Shown one piece after another: positions 1 to 11,048 of a stretch of DNA of 64,000 nucleotides. Each line of letters starts with the position of its first letter. The stretch's first letter is position 1. The stretch comes from Catonia carolina (lineage: Eukaryota > Arthropoda > Insecta > Hemiptera > Achilidae). Under the pieces are notes generated by a model. It was given only the letters and a program-made list of their open reading frames with translations. It did no database searches and was not told where the DNA came from. A program made the position numbers and the translations under genes. Location: the NCBI GenBank assembly GCA_035578175.1, contig JAQMRL010000006.1, positions 58,879,001 through 58,943,000 on the forward strand. Direction: 5' to 3'.

Positions 1-829
1 TGTTAGTATTTATTACGGGATGTTTAGTATTTGAATCTTCTTATAGTTTTATCATGCACTCGACCTCAACGCTGAATTTCGCAAAATAATATTCGCAAGT
101 CTATGGCTAAGAAAAGCAACCTGAATGTTATCGAAATATTACAAAATAAGGTGGTCAGTTTAATGTTCCAGGTTCATGCTCACCACAAAAACATCAACCA
201 TAATCTGCAAGTGAATTCAGTATCTGAAAAGGTGCGTCAACTCTTGAAGAAGCTTCTAAAGATCGTCTTTATTAAAAATTTATGAGCACTTCAATTTTAG
301 ATGCTTGTATGACAGTTAAGATATTGAACTAAACCTGTTGATCTATTGTCCATTTGGATCTCACTTGGCCCCCAAATTTCATAACCTGCTACCTAAACAT
401 ATAACTCAACAGAATGAAATTTAAATTTAAGAATGAAATGCAGAATGGATAATTAATATCGGAAGGGACATTACGAAGTGTTACTAGGTAAAACACAATG
501 TTAACAGTGAGCTCACTTACCATATTTTTTGTTATAAAGTTGAAAAAATCAGTAAAATAATGCTTTTTTTACATATGACCTGGTACATGGTTTTTTAACC
601 ATAGTTGGTAATGTCAATTTCTACCACCTCGGTTATTGGAATAATTGTGGTAATAAAAATGGATGTGTGTACAAAAATAATATGAAATTTTAAGATTTAA
701 AGTGAATAAATTTTTTGGAAATAAAGTATTATTATAGTGTAAATATGGCTAAACTAAAATCCAAGAAATATATCTATGATATTTAATTTTAATAAAAGTT
801 TTAAAATATTGTAGATAGTAAACAGGTAG
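1..829. other. AT-rich DNA, nothing recognised
   Basis: No gene or repeat family could be recognised. The short open frame at 103-285 has no family resemblance and no supporting signals. Confidence 0.5.
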
Positions 830-1240
830 AACAGATTATGGGGGCCAGAAGAACTGTACAAGAAAAACAAACAGTTAATGGAAACAATCAAAAAAAGCAA
901 AATAAAATTTTGTATCAAATGGATGGTAAACTGTAGGAAAAACAAATTTTTTAAGACCTAAACTTAGGTATTGTTTTTAAGAAGTCAAATGGGATAATGA
1001 AAAACCTGGAATAAATGGAAAAAACGCAATGGATTAAATTAAATTCAGACAATTGATATTAACTGATTACTGATATAAGAGGGTTTCATGAAAAGAAAAA
1101 GCAGAACATAGGATTAACGTAAGAAAGGAAGAAAGCCTACACTGAACGAATGTGGACTGGAAAAAGAGGTTCCGGAAATGTTTAAAACGACTTTACGTGG
1201 CCTTAAATTGATTCTATACGGAATAAAGGTAAGTCTTAAG
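830..1240 (+). repeat. Dispersed repeat family E, copy 1 (decayed coding remnant)
   Basis: This stretch aligns by eye with 42090-42490 and in part with 40965-41200. All three share a lysine- and glutamate-rich reading (a pattern like N-T/I-G-x-T-x-E-E/R-R) followed by a stretch reading like KCLK. Each copy carries different stops and frameshifts, so this is a decayed coding remnant of a mobile element rather than a gene. The element class is not known to me; a LINE tail or an ORF of an uncharacterised element are both possible. Confidence 0.5.
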
Positions 1241-2257
1241 AATAATTTAATATTTATTTAACACCAATATTCGATAATCAAAACAAGAGACTAGTGTGAA
1301 ATTATTTTTAAAACATTTTGATTGATGAGTGAAATTTGTTAGTTTGTAGAAGAATTTATAGTTCACCATTGCAAATTGATGATAAAAAAATATGAAAAAG
1401 AAAACCATTGTATTTTTTAATGAATTGTGACCAATTTAGTAAAGGAAACCTCGATCATTAAAGCGTTAAAGATTTGTTAATGAAACCGGCGCTTTTGTGA
1501 AAGAGACCTAAGTACGTTATAGTAATAATAGTAAGAGTAATGGAAAACCTGTTATTCGTTCAAGTACTTAAAGGAAAGGGTCGATCTTATTGTCGTTCGA
1601 CAGGGTTAAAGCCAGAGTGTGCTGGTACTTACAGACCTGTTAAATTATGTGGTATGATGCTTAAATGTACGTGTATGTGTGTGCAATAAATGAAGGAGAT
1701 GCTAGTTGCCAAGACAGAGAGAATTTGTTGGCTAACTTCCAGCTACCTTCAAATCTTATTGAAAAATATATTCTCTTCCTTTTACGTCTTCTTCTTTTTA
1801 TTTTTCCTTTTTTTGCATCTTGGTTAGTTTCCTCTTTATAAAACAATGCCAAAAATACCATATCTTGTCAAAAAAGGTTCCTGGAGGTATGATATCCTGG
1901 AATATTCAACCTCCTTCCTTTTTAACTCCCTTAGGATTTTGTATGGTTTTGTTATTTGGCTCGAACTCCATTAAATGGATAGTTGAAAATGTTATAGATA
2001 CTGCAATATAAATAGTGTTAGTTATTGTGATATATTTCATACCATGAGATTCCACTAGACCGTTATTCACCATAATCTCGGGTAATACATTTTTCTACTC
2101 GTTTCCATTTTACTCTAATAGTGTCTAAAGAGAGTGATAAGGACTTATTGAGGAGAGCTGAAGAAGGAATAACATTGAGGAAAATGTTAAAGAAAGGAAC
2201 ATTAATACTGAATACTGTAGTTTAAGACCTGAGCTTTTCACCAAACCAATAATAAAA
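1241..2257. other. No gene or repeat recognised
   Basis: AT-rich sequence with a pyrimidine-rich stretch near 1760-1830. Two short overlapping open frames on opposite strands look like chance. Confidence 0.4.
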
Positions 2258-2360
2258 ATCTGGTGTGAAACACTAATACGACTTTCTCATGCTAATGTAC
2301 GTAAATACTGAATAATATAAACTTTATTTAACCATGAGTGAACAGTGTAAAATTACTAAC
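2258..2360 (+). repeat. Dispersed repeat family D, copy 1 (head fragment)
   Basis: Starts with the family head ATCTGGTGTGAAACACT and continues through the conserved segment that reads AACAGTGTAAAAT. The same head occurs at 40325 (+), 48430 (-) and 13099 (-). Only about the first 100 bp of the family is present here. Confidence 0.6.
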
Positions 2361-2369
2361 ATTTTTTAA

Positions 2370-2512
2370 GAATTCCTAATGATGTACGTTACAATCTGTC
2401 CAGTTTAACACCAATAAATAATCCCATGACTCAATGAGATGAGGATGGTGACGTGTAAATTAAATCTAGCATTGTACAGAATCAGGCCGACCATTCCTGA
2501 GAGAGTATATTA
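2370..2512 (-). mobile_element. tRNA-derived SINE family B, 3' fragment
   Basis: Matches the 3' half of the family B SINE (compare 54090-54282 in the opposite orientation and 14712-14840). It has the body motif CCGACCATTCCTGAGAGAGT and the downstream CCATGACTCAATGAGATGAG block. The tRNA-like head is missing, so the copy is 5'-truncated, as expected of target-primed retroposition. Confidence 0.65.
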
Positions 2513-2790
2513 ATAATAATCTTTTATTCCATATATTATAATACAACATAAAGGCAAAATACAAAATTTAACCTAAATAAAATGTTACTAATAACAAATA
2601 AATTAAAGAAAATAGGAATTGTACCTATATAATATGTGACTAGGTATCTCCTGTACCAAAAGCTGTGATAGAGAATACCATGAAAAAAAAATGTCAAAGA
2701 TGTAGCCACGTACAGACAATATTAACAAAAAATATATATAAAAACCCAACAAGGAGATAAAATAGGTACTGTTTTTTACCGTAAACAAAA

Positions 2791-3110
2791 ATGTTAGTTT
2801 CTCGAAAACGTGGGCAGACTATTCACAGTGCTGAACAAAATCTAATGTGTAGTGTAATAAAATGTTGTGAAGTTGAAGCTAAACAAAAATGCTCTTCCCT
2901 GCCTCTTAACAAAAGCAATGAGCGAGTGGCTAACTACTCCGATGTTTCTCTTTCCACAATTCGAAAACCTAAGAAGGAAATTAAAGACGTGAAGAAGCTA
3001 TTCTTTAACAGTTTTGTTGACACCTGATAAAAAAAGGAAACGGTTAGGTGAGATCAGACTATCAGTCTCACTCGTGAGACTAATATTGAAGATGTTGGTG
3101 ACAGCGATAG
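2791..3110 (+). pseudogene. Transposase N-terminal fragment (DNA transposon, frameshifted)
   Basis: The 78-aa reading begins with a basic segment R-K-R-G-Q-T-I-H-S and continues to a V-S-L-S-T-I-R-K segment with a helix-turn-helix-like spacing. That arrangement is typical of the N-terminus of a widespread arthropod transposon protein in which a basic start is followed by a putative DNA-binding fold. After residue 70 the similarity appears to continue in another frame (TPDKKRKR reading near 3025-3045), which suggests an indel. The catalytic core is absent. The family assignment rests on recollection of the motif order and is moderate at best. Confidence 0.45.
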
Positions 3111-3431
3111 TAACAGGTGACAGCTATTCAATCGTAGAAAATTTTGTTCCAATGGAATAAGGTAGCTGGTAATTACAGTAAATCAAACATTTCCAGTCAT
3201 GTAATTAAGTTGTAAGCAATATTACACATTTATTTTTTATAAGGTTTATGAAGAAAACATTTTCTCGGAATAAACCACAGCTTACAAAATATATGTAGAA
3301 ACTGCATGGTAGTGAAATTTACGAGTAGTGTCTCACTATTGAGGTTGGAAGCACTGTCAAATTTTAATTTCCCTTTGTCACAGCCCACTTATACGCAAAA
3401 GGCAATCTCGTGACTTCAGTATCAATATTCG

Positions 3432-3682
3432 TTCAATTCTTAGGTTTCTGGTTCAAATCCTTTTAAAGGTAGTTACTTTTATACGAATTTGAATACCAGG
3501 CAATAGTTACTGGTATTTTGATGGTTGGGGTTCAATACTCTCTTAGGAATGGTCGGACTAGGTCTGTACAAGACTGCACCTCATTACACGTCATACACTT
3601 CATTCTCATCTCATTGGGTAATGCGGTTGCTTATTGTTCTGAATTGGTAGTTGCAACGAATTCATATTAGGGATTAAAAAAC
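3432..3682 (+). mobile_element. tRNA-derived SINE family B, near-complete body
   Basis: Contains a box B (GGTTCAAATCC, near 3450-3460), the GTTGGGGTTCAAT body block, the GGAATGGTCGGACTAGG block and the tail ending near ATTAGGGATTAAAAA. Compared with 14712-14972 the box A end of the tRNA head is missing or unrecognisable. Plus-strand sense. Confidence 0.7.
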
Positions 3683-4961
3683 TATCAGTTAGGTTAGTTT
3701 TAAGTTTTTTAATCAATAAACTAGCGTTTTAATTATAATATTTAAATTTATAATCTTGTAAATATATAGTTGTAATAAATGTAAAGGAAGTCTGTTAATA
3801 AATTATTATACACCGATCCCAAAAGAACCTTAGCTTTAGTGTTACAATATATTACATAGATATACACGATTAACGTCCACGGGGTCATATCATGTTAAAT
3901 AAAAGTTACGTTCCTAATTCTTCCAGCTTCATGATATAAAATAAGATATCATTTTTGTGTCTTAATATCCTATCTAATAATTATGCTATAAATATGCAGT
4001 TAAATTATGTTGTTAAAAATAAGATTTGTAATAATTTTCATTATATAATACTTAGAAAAAATATAATAAATAAAAAAGTTGGGTAACAAGAAAATCACAC
4101 CTAACCAGACGTTGTATATATAGAGAAGGAATCAGTCCGTCATTTTAAAAAGTATTGCCCATGCTATAATAACAAGTGTATAATGCTAAATTACGGCAAG
4201 AGGTTGTAAAGTGTTAAAGATAATGTGGTTATTATAGTTGCGGTACCATTTATGGAATGATATTTTTTCCAAGTAAAGTAAAATAAAGCTTAAAAAGTAA
4301 AGGCTTAAAAAGGTTTCTTTTTTTAAAAAGGCTTAAGGCATCGTATAAACCAGTGGATGATTTTCTTTAGGTTTAAGTTTAAGGTCATATTTATCACCCT
4401 GAGGATGGTCATGTTGTTTTCAAAGATATCGAGGAGGCATTGAAAAAGGCGTTCTTAAGTTTTTAACTCTTGTCGATGCAGTGTGTAATTGTATTATTGT
4501 TATTATTTTTACTTTTATTATTATTAAATGATTTTCACGGTATATATACCCTATAATCAAACACCCACACCTTTTCTTATTGTTCTTATTCTTATTCTTC
4601 TTCTCCTTTATTTATTTATTGCCTTAAGTAATAAAAACAATGTCGTTTTTATTCTTTTTATTTCATTTCAAAACTGTCCACCCAATTTTATAATTTTTTT
4701 ATCCTTTTGTTTTTTTAATCACTAATTATTGTTTCTTTTTGTCAGTCATTGAAATCAATGTTTATAATATTTTGTTATCCGTTGTATCTCCCGGCAAACT
4801 CATTCAGTAAACTGGTATCAGTATATTTTGCCAAGAAAAAATAAACCAACAGGTACGAATAGATTGGATGTAAAATTGAAATGTAAAATACAATCAGTAT
4901 AAAAAAATGGTGGGGTTTTGAACATGAATTAAATGAAAACAGAAATACTTCCAGTTTATGT
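3683..4961. other. AT-rich DNA, nothing recognised
   Basis: Many short TTATT/AATAA runs. Open frames at 4528-4725 and 4775-5062 are low in complexity or lie opposite a transposase remnant and are not supported as genes. Confidence 0.4.
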
Positions 4962-5458
4962 TTATTTCTGGAATTTGTCATTTGAAATAGGTTTTTTACA
5001 TAACAAATAAATTGTAATATGTGCACGATGAGTCGCTCGGCAAATGTCCAATCGAAACTCAATTTCTGGCCAAACGTTAGTCAACATATATTCTGTTACG
5101 GTTGTCAATACTTCATTAATTCTTTCCTTTAAGTGTTTTACAGTACGGTACGAATATATTTTGAATATAAAGGTTTTTGTGTACACCACAAGAAAATATT
5201 GCAACGTATCAGGTCTCGACTCCTTAGAGGCCAGGGTACAAGTCCTTCGCGACCTGTCCTTCGATGTAGAAATTTTTCATTCAAAGCCTCGGTGACAAAT
5301 GTATTAAAGTGTCGGGCTGCGCATAAAATTGAAAATCCAGTTTCTTCAAAATGTTTGAACCAACGTAAAATATTATTTTGAATTCGTGAATATTTTCCAT
5401 AATCACATCGAAATGCACTTTGAACTGAAATGACAGACTTCAATTCAGGTAACAACAT
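4962..5458 (-). pseudogene. Deleted mariner-type transposase remnant
   Basis: Two minus-strand frames together give a shortened transposase. The frame at 5138-5458 starts with the helix-turn-helix type segment S-V-Q-S-A-F-R and W-F-K-H-F-E-E-T-G that opens insect mariner-like transposases (DUF4817 type). It then jumps directly to the C-terminal part W-P-L-R-S-R-D-L-I-R-C-N-I-F-L-W. The frame at 4962-5204 supplies the usual C-terminus with E-x-R-L-D-I-C-R-A-T. The whole catalytic middle, including the first two acidic residues, is deleted, and the third catalytic Asp of the SPDLxxxD motif reads Asn. There is also a frameshift. It cannot encode an active enzyme. Confidence 0.75.
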
Positions 5459-5484
5459 AACATACTTTTCATTTCCTTTATTAG

Positions 5485-5866
5485 TAGAGCGGACGCCAAA
5501 TAAGCTTGCCGGTTCTCTTGAGTGCGCAGAAGGTTTATTTTGGTAATGGCTCGCTCGGTTGCCTCAGCGAGTGGTGGGGGGTCAGTGCTGCACTAGCTGT
5601 GTTGAGATTCACGTCGCTCTCGCAACATTATAAAATATATTATCAGCTTACTTAAAACATAAGTCTGTAATATTTTGTATGTGGTACGCGTTAATTGTTG
5701 TATACAATGTTTACAACTGAATGTTTTTAACGTCACTATAAATGATAACTTACATCGTTTAGAACATGTGATTTAATAGGCAGTTTGGTACTAAGACACG
5801 AAATCTACCGACTGAATCCGAACTGTTCGCGCAGCTACACCGGCAACTTATTTGGCGTCTGCTCTA
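5485..5866. mobile_element. TIR element (MITE-like) with TA target duplication
   Basis: The left end reads GAGCGGACGCCAAATAAG and the right end is its inverted partner, GAGCAGACGCCAAATAAG on the minus strand. The match continues through TTGCCGGT with one gap, giving inverted repeats of about 28 bp. Both ends are bordered by TA (5485-5486 and 5865-5866), the target duplication of Tc1/mariner elements. The interior of about 320 bp has no transposase. It is more GC-rich (for example 5561-5640) than its surroundings. It lies 27 bp from the deleted mariner remnant but looks like a separate insertion. Confidence 0.75.
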
Positions 5867-6531
5867 AGCATAGTTTAAACAAACCAAAGCAACAATAAAA
5901 ACCCTTAAATTGAGGTTAGAACTGTTGTTACACAAACTTTTGGGTTGGATGCTAACAGAGCTATAAATAAACCATGTCAAAATTGTTATACTATCTTGGT
6001 CTGAATTACTGCAACCCTACCAATATTGTACTGTATTTCCACAAATTACAATTATACAAATGAACATATAAAATTAAACAAAATACAATTGCTGTACTTA
6101 TTTCCACAATTTTTGAATTTATTTTTTGAAAGGATTAAAAATACCGCAAGATGATTCAAAGAAACATATTTTTATGAGGAAAATTATTTCTTGTTGTTAT
6201 TAACAATAGGTATATCCTAATGACAGACTAAAGATGAGAATTAATATTTTTTTTAATAAATTAATTTATTAGTATGGGCAGAGTAGGTCTAAAGCAGGGT
6301 TTTTTAATTAAAATAAACAGAAACTTGGCATTACTGCCGCTGACAAGTACGTTTAAGGAGGCCCTGCAAACAGTTTCTATACTGCTAATAAGAGATTGTT
6401 AAGACTTATGGCAAGATATCGATTGTCGGATCATAAAAACATTATGATATAAAGCATAAATTTAATGTCTTAATGCCAGAGAGTTAAAATCGATCCACCT
6501 TAGGCAAAATGCTAAAGAAAATGCTTTAGCA
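5867..6531. other. AT-rich DNA, nothing recognised
   Basis: No coding or repeat-family signal could be recognised. Confidence 0.4.
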
Positions 6532-6574
6532 TTATAAAATGCATTTTATAAAATTTTAGCATTTTATAAAATGC
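6532..6574. repeat. Two perfect palindromes
   Basis: TTATAAAATGCATTTTATAA at 6532-6551 is a 20-bp palindrome without a loop. GCATTTTATAAAATGC at 6559-6574 is a 16-bp palindrome made from the same words. They sit just upstream of the jockey fragment. Confidence 0.85.
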
Positions 6575-6584
6575 CAAAGTCTTA

Positions 6585-6857
6585 CTCCTGGCGCTCATTT
6601 TTCAAGCAATAAAACCCTCCACAAAGATTTAAAAATTCTGACAGTAAACGAAGAAACTGCTTCTTCTATAGTAAATTTCCCAAACGACAAGATGACCATC
6701 CCAACCAAATAGCCCGTGATCTAGCAACAAGGAACTTCCCAACTGCACGACATCTAAAGTGAAAATGGAACAGAGATCTCTTAATCTGAGTAACGGTCAA
6801 CACCCGTAGTTCTGAACGGAGTATTTAAAACTGGGTACTCCTGAAAGTGAAATCCCT
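6585..6857 (+). mobile_element. Jockey-clade LINE, 3' end fragment
   Basis: Plus-strand copy of the last about 70 codons of the jockey ORF2 seen at 49065-49270, with stops, followed by its 3' untranslated region. Recognisable stretches include the AACCAAATAGCCCGTGA block (the NQLARD region of the protein) and the AAATGGAACAGAGA block next to the stop codon. The copy is 5'-truncated. Its 3' untranslated region is cut at about 6857 by another LINE and resumes at about 7252. Confidence 0.8.
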
Positions 6858-7251
6858 CTTCTTCTTCTTAACGTGCCCTCTCCGACCGGAGGTTGACAAT
6901 CATGATGGCTATGCGGACTTTGGACACCGCAGCTCTGGACAGCTTCGCTGAGGTATAACGAAACCAGTCGCAAAGATTCTTCAACCAAGAAATTCTTCTT
7001 CCTCTGAATCTTGCCTTGTATTATCAAGCGAAGCATTCCATATCTTGGTCCACGCATAATATAACCTAGAAGTTCCATTTTCGTTTTCTGGATGGTGTAA
7101 CGAAGCCCTTTTCTGTTCCCATTCTCAGAAAGATTGTCTTGTTGGGTACTTTATAGGGGTACTTTACAGGGTATTTTTAGTATACATCTGTACAAACAAA
7201 GCTCAAACGCATCTATTCTTCTGATATTCATCTTCTTTAACGTTTTTTAAC
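6858..7251 (-). mobile_element. RTE-like LINE 3' fragment inserted in the jockey tail
   Basis: The minus-strand frame at 6797-7120 reads T-I-Q-K-T-K-M-E-L-L-G-Y-I-M-R-G and then L-R-L-I-I-Q-G-K-I. This is the G-H-I-M-R-G / L-I-I-x-G-K-I signature near the C-terminus of arthropod endonuclease-reverse transcriptase proteins of RTE-like LINEs. The frame stays open for about 90 codons but lacks all catalytic domains. It interrupts the jockey 3' untranslated region, because matching jockey sequence stops at 6857 and resumes at 7252. Its own tail direction and exact ends are uncertain. Confidence 0.7.
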
Positions 7252-8011
7252 GTCAAAATTCCCCACCGCCTGTTAAATTAAATATCATGTATGGAAATTA
7301 TGCAGCTCATTGTAAATTATTAAATAACCATACTAAGCAACTATCCCGTGACCTAGGAACAAGGATTTTCCCAATGATATGACATCTAGAGCTAAAATGA
7401 AACAGATATCTCTTGGTCTGAAATACAGACAAGACCTGTACTTCTAAACGGAGAATGTACAACTGGGAACTCCGGAAAGTAAAATCCCTCACCGCCCTTT
7501 AAATTAAATATCATATAAGGAAATCGTGCATCTCATTCTACAGCACTAGGTAACCGTCTCAGCCAACTACCCCATGACTTAGCAACATGGAATCCCAATT
7601 GTACGACATCTAAAGCCAAAATGGAACAGATATCTCTTTGAATAACGGACAAAACCCGTACTACTAAACGGAGAACGTACAACTGGGCACTCCGGAAAGT
7701 AAAATTTCTCACCGCCCGTTAAATTAAATATCATGTAAGGAAATTGTGCACCTCATTGTACAGTTCTAGATAACCATCCCAATTAGATAGCCCGTGGCCT
7801 AGTTACAAGGAACTTTCCAGTTGTACGATATCTTAAACCCAAAATGGAACAGAAACCTGATTTGAATAACGAAAAACAACCGTAGTTCTATACGGAGAAT
7901 GTACAACTGGGTAATCCTAAAAAAAAAGTTTCCCATCGTCCGTAAAATTAAATATACGGAACATACTAACGGAAATTGTACAGCTCACTGTACAGTACCG
8001 TAATAAAAATT
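7252..8011 (+). repeat. Tandem array of jockey LINE 3' ends, unit about 220 bp
   Basis: After the nested LINE, the jockey 3' untranslated region resumes and is followed by three further tandem copies of a unit made of the last about 35 codons of ORF2 plus the 3' untranslated region. The landmark TCCGGAAAGT occurs at 7471 and 7691, and its decayed form at about 7914, giving periods of 220 and 223 bp. Counting the first unit (landmark at 6839, with the insertion removed) the array has four units. Every junction joins the same two points: ...CAGCTCATTGTACAG near the element end and TAGATAACCATCCC inside ORF2. Only the last unit runs on to the true element end with TACCGTAATAAAAATT. Confidence 0.85.
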
Positions 8012-9799
8012 AAAAACAAGAAATAAAGGTACTAACACTAAAATATAACTAACATAAATAATACTTTACAACTTGACATAAAATATAATACCTAATTAAC
8101 ATCATATATTATTGTTCATTTGGTGCATAATATACAATTCACTGTACGTAATTTTCAATAATATTAAAACTACTTAAGAGTATAATATTTTCAAAAGAAG
8201 GAAAGTCGGCGTAGTAAAATTTAATCAAGATGTAGAAAATATAACAAAAGTTGTTTTTTAAACTTAATTTATTATATTAATGTATACTTTTTGTGCAACA
8301 AAACAAAATTAATGTGTCTATAATATATTATTTTATAATAATAAGAATTAGTCTATAAAATAATACCTCATTAAGTACATTTATGTTTTACCGTATAAAT
8401 TTCAAAAGCTAAAAATATAAGATCCATTATTTTAAAATTTAGTACACATACACAAAGACTTGATCTACTTAAAGTATACTAGGTTATAATTTAAATCAGT
8501 GCCTTTACGATTTCATGTTATTTATTTTATTATTATATCTTAATAATGATATTTTATAACCTTTTTACATGAATTTTATTTCTTTGTGATGAAACACAAT
8601 TCCACGATGAATGGAATTAAGTCATAAATTATTTAATTAGTTTATAGTAGAATAAACTATAATTATGTACTAATCATGTTATCTTAAATCTTCAGAAACA
8701 CTTTTTAGATTAAGTTTTATGTCTTAATTTGTAACCTTTTTCTATGGTTTTGTACACTCCATAACTGTATTATTTATGGTAGAAATGATTTTATACAATT
8801 TTATCTTAAGATATACTGTAAAATTAAATGTATACACTATTATAAATAGGTCTACATGTTACTAAATAACTTTCTTTCACGAAAAGACGGCTAATATATT
8901 GTAGGGATGTTTGTAATATATACAAAATAGCGTATTTTTTAGTCGGTAGAATAAGATTTTTTACACCTGAAGGTCCTTAATGTTCACTCTATCTGTAAAT
9001 ATTACGTAAACAGTAGAAATAATTAAATTTTTTTTGGTACCAGATGAAATCGGTTAAAATAAATGAACAGGATAATATAAGGTAATAAACGAACAGGATG
9101 AATAAGGAGAAAGGTGTGGTGGGCTGTGTAATTCCATAAGTTTTTTTTTTAATTTATACTCAAACCTAATAAGCTATTTAAACAAGCTTTGCATGATGCC
9201 TTTAGCGGAATTAAGTTAATAGAGTCATTCTAAACAATAAAAGATTTGTTAATGATAAAGTAATTTTTTAAAATTTACCATATGGACTTGAATTGAGTGC
9301 TTGAGGAATCCCATAGAATTCAAAATTGAATTGATAAAATTGATAGATTTATTCTATGAATTGATGAATTCATAGAGTTACTCAATGGGAAGGGGTTTCC
9401 TATGAAACAAGGGACATTTAAAACAAAGGTAATGATGGCCCATAAGTTCCTCACACTCAATATGACTTACTTCTGAAAGACAATCTGTTGAGTGGGATAA
9501 GAAATTTAAGAATTTAGGAAGTTGAGAAAATGGTGAAACTATGAACCTGTGATCATTTATTAACATGTAGCTTGTTAAAAATATAATATTCACTTCCTGT
9601 AAAGAAAGATCCCGTGAAGACATTTAGATGATTTCTGTGTATATACACTCTGTCCTGTTGTACGGTGTGAAACCATGGACTTTGTGTATTGAATTCATTT
9701 TGCTTAGAAATTTTCAAAATGTGGCTTTTCAGGAAAACGCTCAGGATTTCATTGATCATTCATGTCACAACCGTTGATGTTTTGAGAAGTACAGTTTAG
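8012..9799. other. AT-rich DNA, nothing recognised
   Basis: Very AT-rich. The minus-strand frames at 9378-9759 are open over 60-80 codons but show no motif I can assign. Confidence 0.4.
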
Positions 9800-10110
9800 A
9801 AAGTAAGTCGATGAGCATAATCAAAAAAAGGAAGACTGCCAAATTTGGTCACTTATACGACCTTCTCACACCTTTCATCGAGCGCAAAGTTGAAGGTAGG
9901 TGAAGACCTGTATTTAGGAAATTCTTTGGTTGAAGAATATTATGGAGAACAGAAAAATGAGTACATACTCCCATGGAGGTGGTTCAATAAAAAGAAAGAT
10001 TTACTGAAATTGTAGCCAATCTTCATTGATGGAGTCGGCTTTCCAAGAAAATGAATGTAACTTACATTTCCGATTCATTAAACGTCTTAACTTCCTCTGA
10101 GTCTAAAATT
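9800..10110 (+). mobile_element. RTE-like LINE ORF2 C-terminal fragment
   Basis: The plus-strand reading contains K-T-A-K-F-G-H-L-Y, then E-R-K-V-E-G-R, then F-T-E-I-V-A-N-L-H. This is the order of motifs at the extreme C-terminus of many arthropod endonuclease-reverse transcriptase proteins. Stops after VEGR and inside the VFRKFFG stretch show decay. The domains upstream are absent, so this is a 5'-truncated copy. Confidence 0.6.
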
Positions 10111-10330
10111 AATTGTTTTATAAATTAATTAATGGTTTTTAAATCATTTTTGACAACCTGTTCGATGTACGACAGTAAAGTATATTTGGCTCTGCAAAAA
10201 CCTTGAGTAATAAAACAAAATCATTACATTTTCAGGAAAATTGAAATGATGGTTCAAATCTTGAAGGCAAATTTGTAATAAAATTTTGTAACTTAACTTA
10301 TTTTGTAAACGATTTAAAGAAGTAATTTTG

Positions 10331-10727
10331 CCCATAACAGGCAGGTGGAGTGTTAAATTTCTGCACTCGATCTGTTAGATTCAGGGCTACAAAAATAGTT
10401 GTGTTTCTTATCATTGTGGTCAGCCAATTATATGACTGAGCATAAAAAAAATAGAGAAGGCAGAGGTGTAAAGACACTAATCAGAATTATCTCCACTGAG
10501 AGTAATAAGAGTAATAAATTTTATCATTAAACAGCCAGACCCTGGTTGAATGAAGTCAAGTTGTCATTCGCAGGAGGAAGGTAGATGCTTTTCAGAGGGC
10601 CCGGCATGCTGATAATACTTTTCTTCTAAGTGAGGAAGGCAATCGTAAACCACCTCACTCACCGTTTTACTTAATAAACCCTCTAGTGGCTCAAACCAGC
10701 CTTCCGGCGGATGACCTAAACAACAAG
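10331..10727 (+). mobile_element. Family A SINE-like element, copy A1 (full length)
   Basis: About 390 bp, from CCCATAACAGGCAGGTGGAG to GATGACCTAAACAACAAG. Conserved blocks in order are the AGTTGTGTTTCTTATCA block, CAGAGGTGTAAAGACACTAA, the CATTAAACAGCCAGACCCTG block, GGCATGCTGATAATACTT and TTTTACTTAATAAACCCTCTAG. The end is a short CAA-rich tail. No long open frame, no terminal inverted repeats and no clear box A/box B were found, so a retroposed non-autonomous element is the best description. Confidence 0.8.
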
Positions 10728-10883
10728 AAGAAATAGAAAGAATTTTCGTTAAAGTATAAAAATTATGTAGCCTAATGGTTGCTTGGTCGGACTTACGAAC
10801 TGTCAATCTTCTAAACTGTTCAATTTTTTATACTTAATAATTTTAATTCTTCAATTTATTTAACCATCAAAATATACTTTCCG

Positions 10884-11048
10884 CCCTGCAAGGGCAGAAG
10901 TAGACGCTTTTCAGAGGGCTTGGCATGCTGACAAGCATACTTTTTCACTTAGTGAGGAAGACTGGAAAAAACCTTACCTCTCGTTTTACTTAGTAAAACC
11001 TCTAAAGATTCACACCAGCCTTTCGGCTAATGACCGAAACAACAACAG
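10884..11048 (+). mobile_element. Family A, copy A2 (3' part only)
   Basis: Carries only the last about 160 bp of family A, from the AGTAGACGCTTTTCAGAGGG block to AACAACAACAG. It lies 160 bp downstream of A1 in the same orientation and is a separate 5'-truncated copy. Confidence 0.75.
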
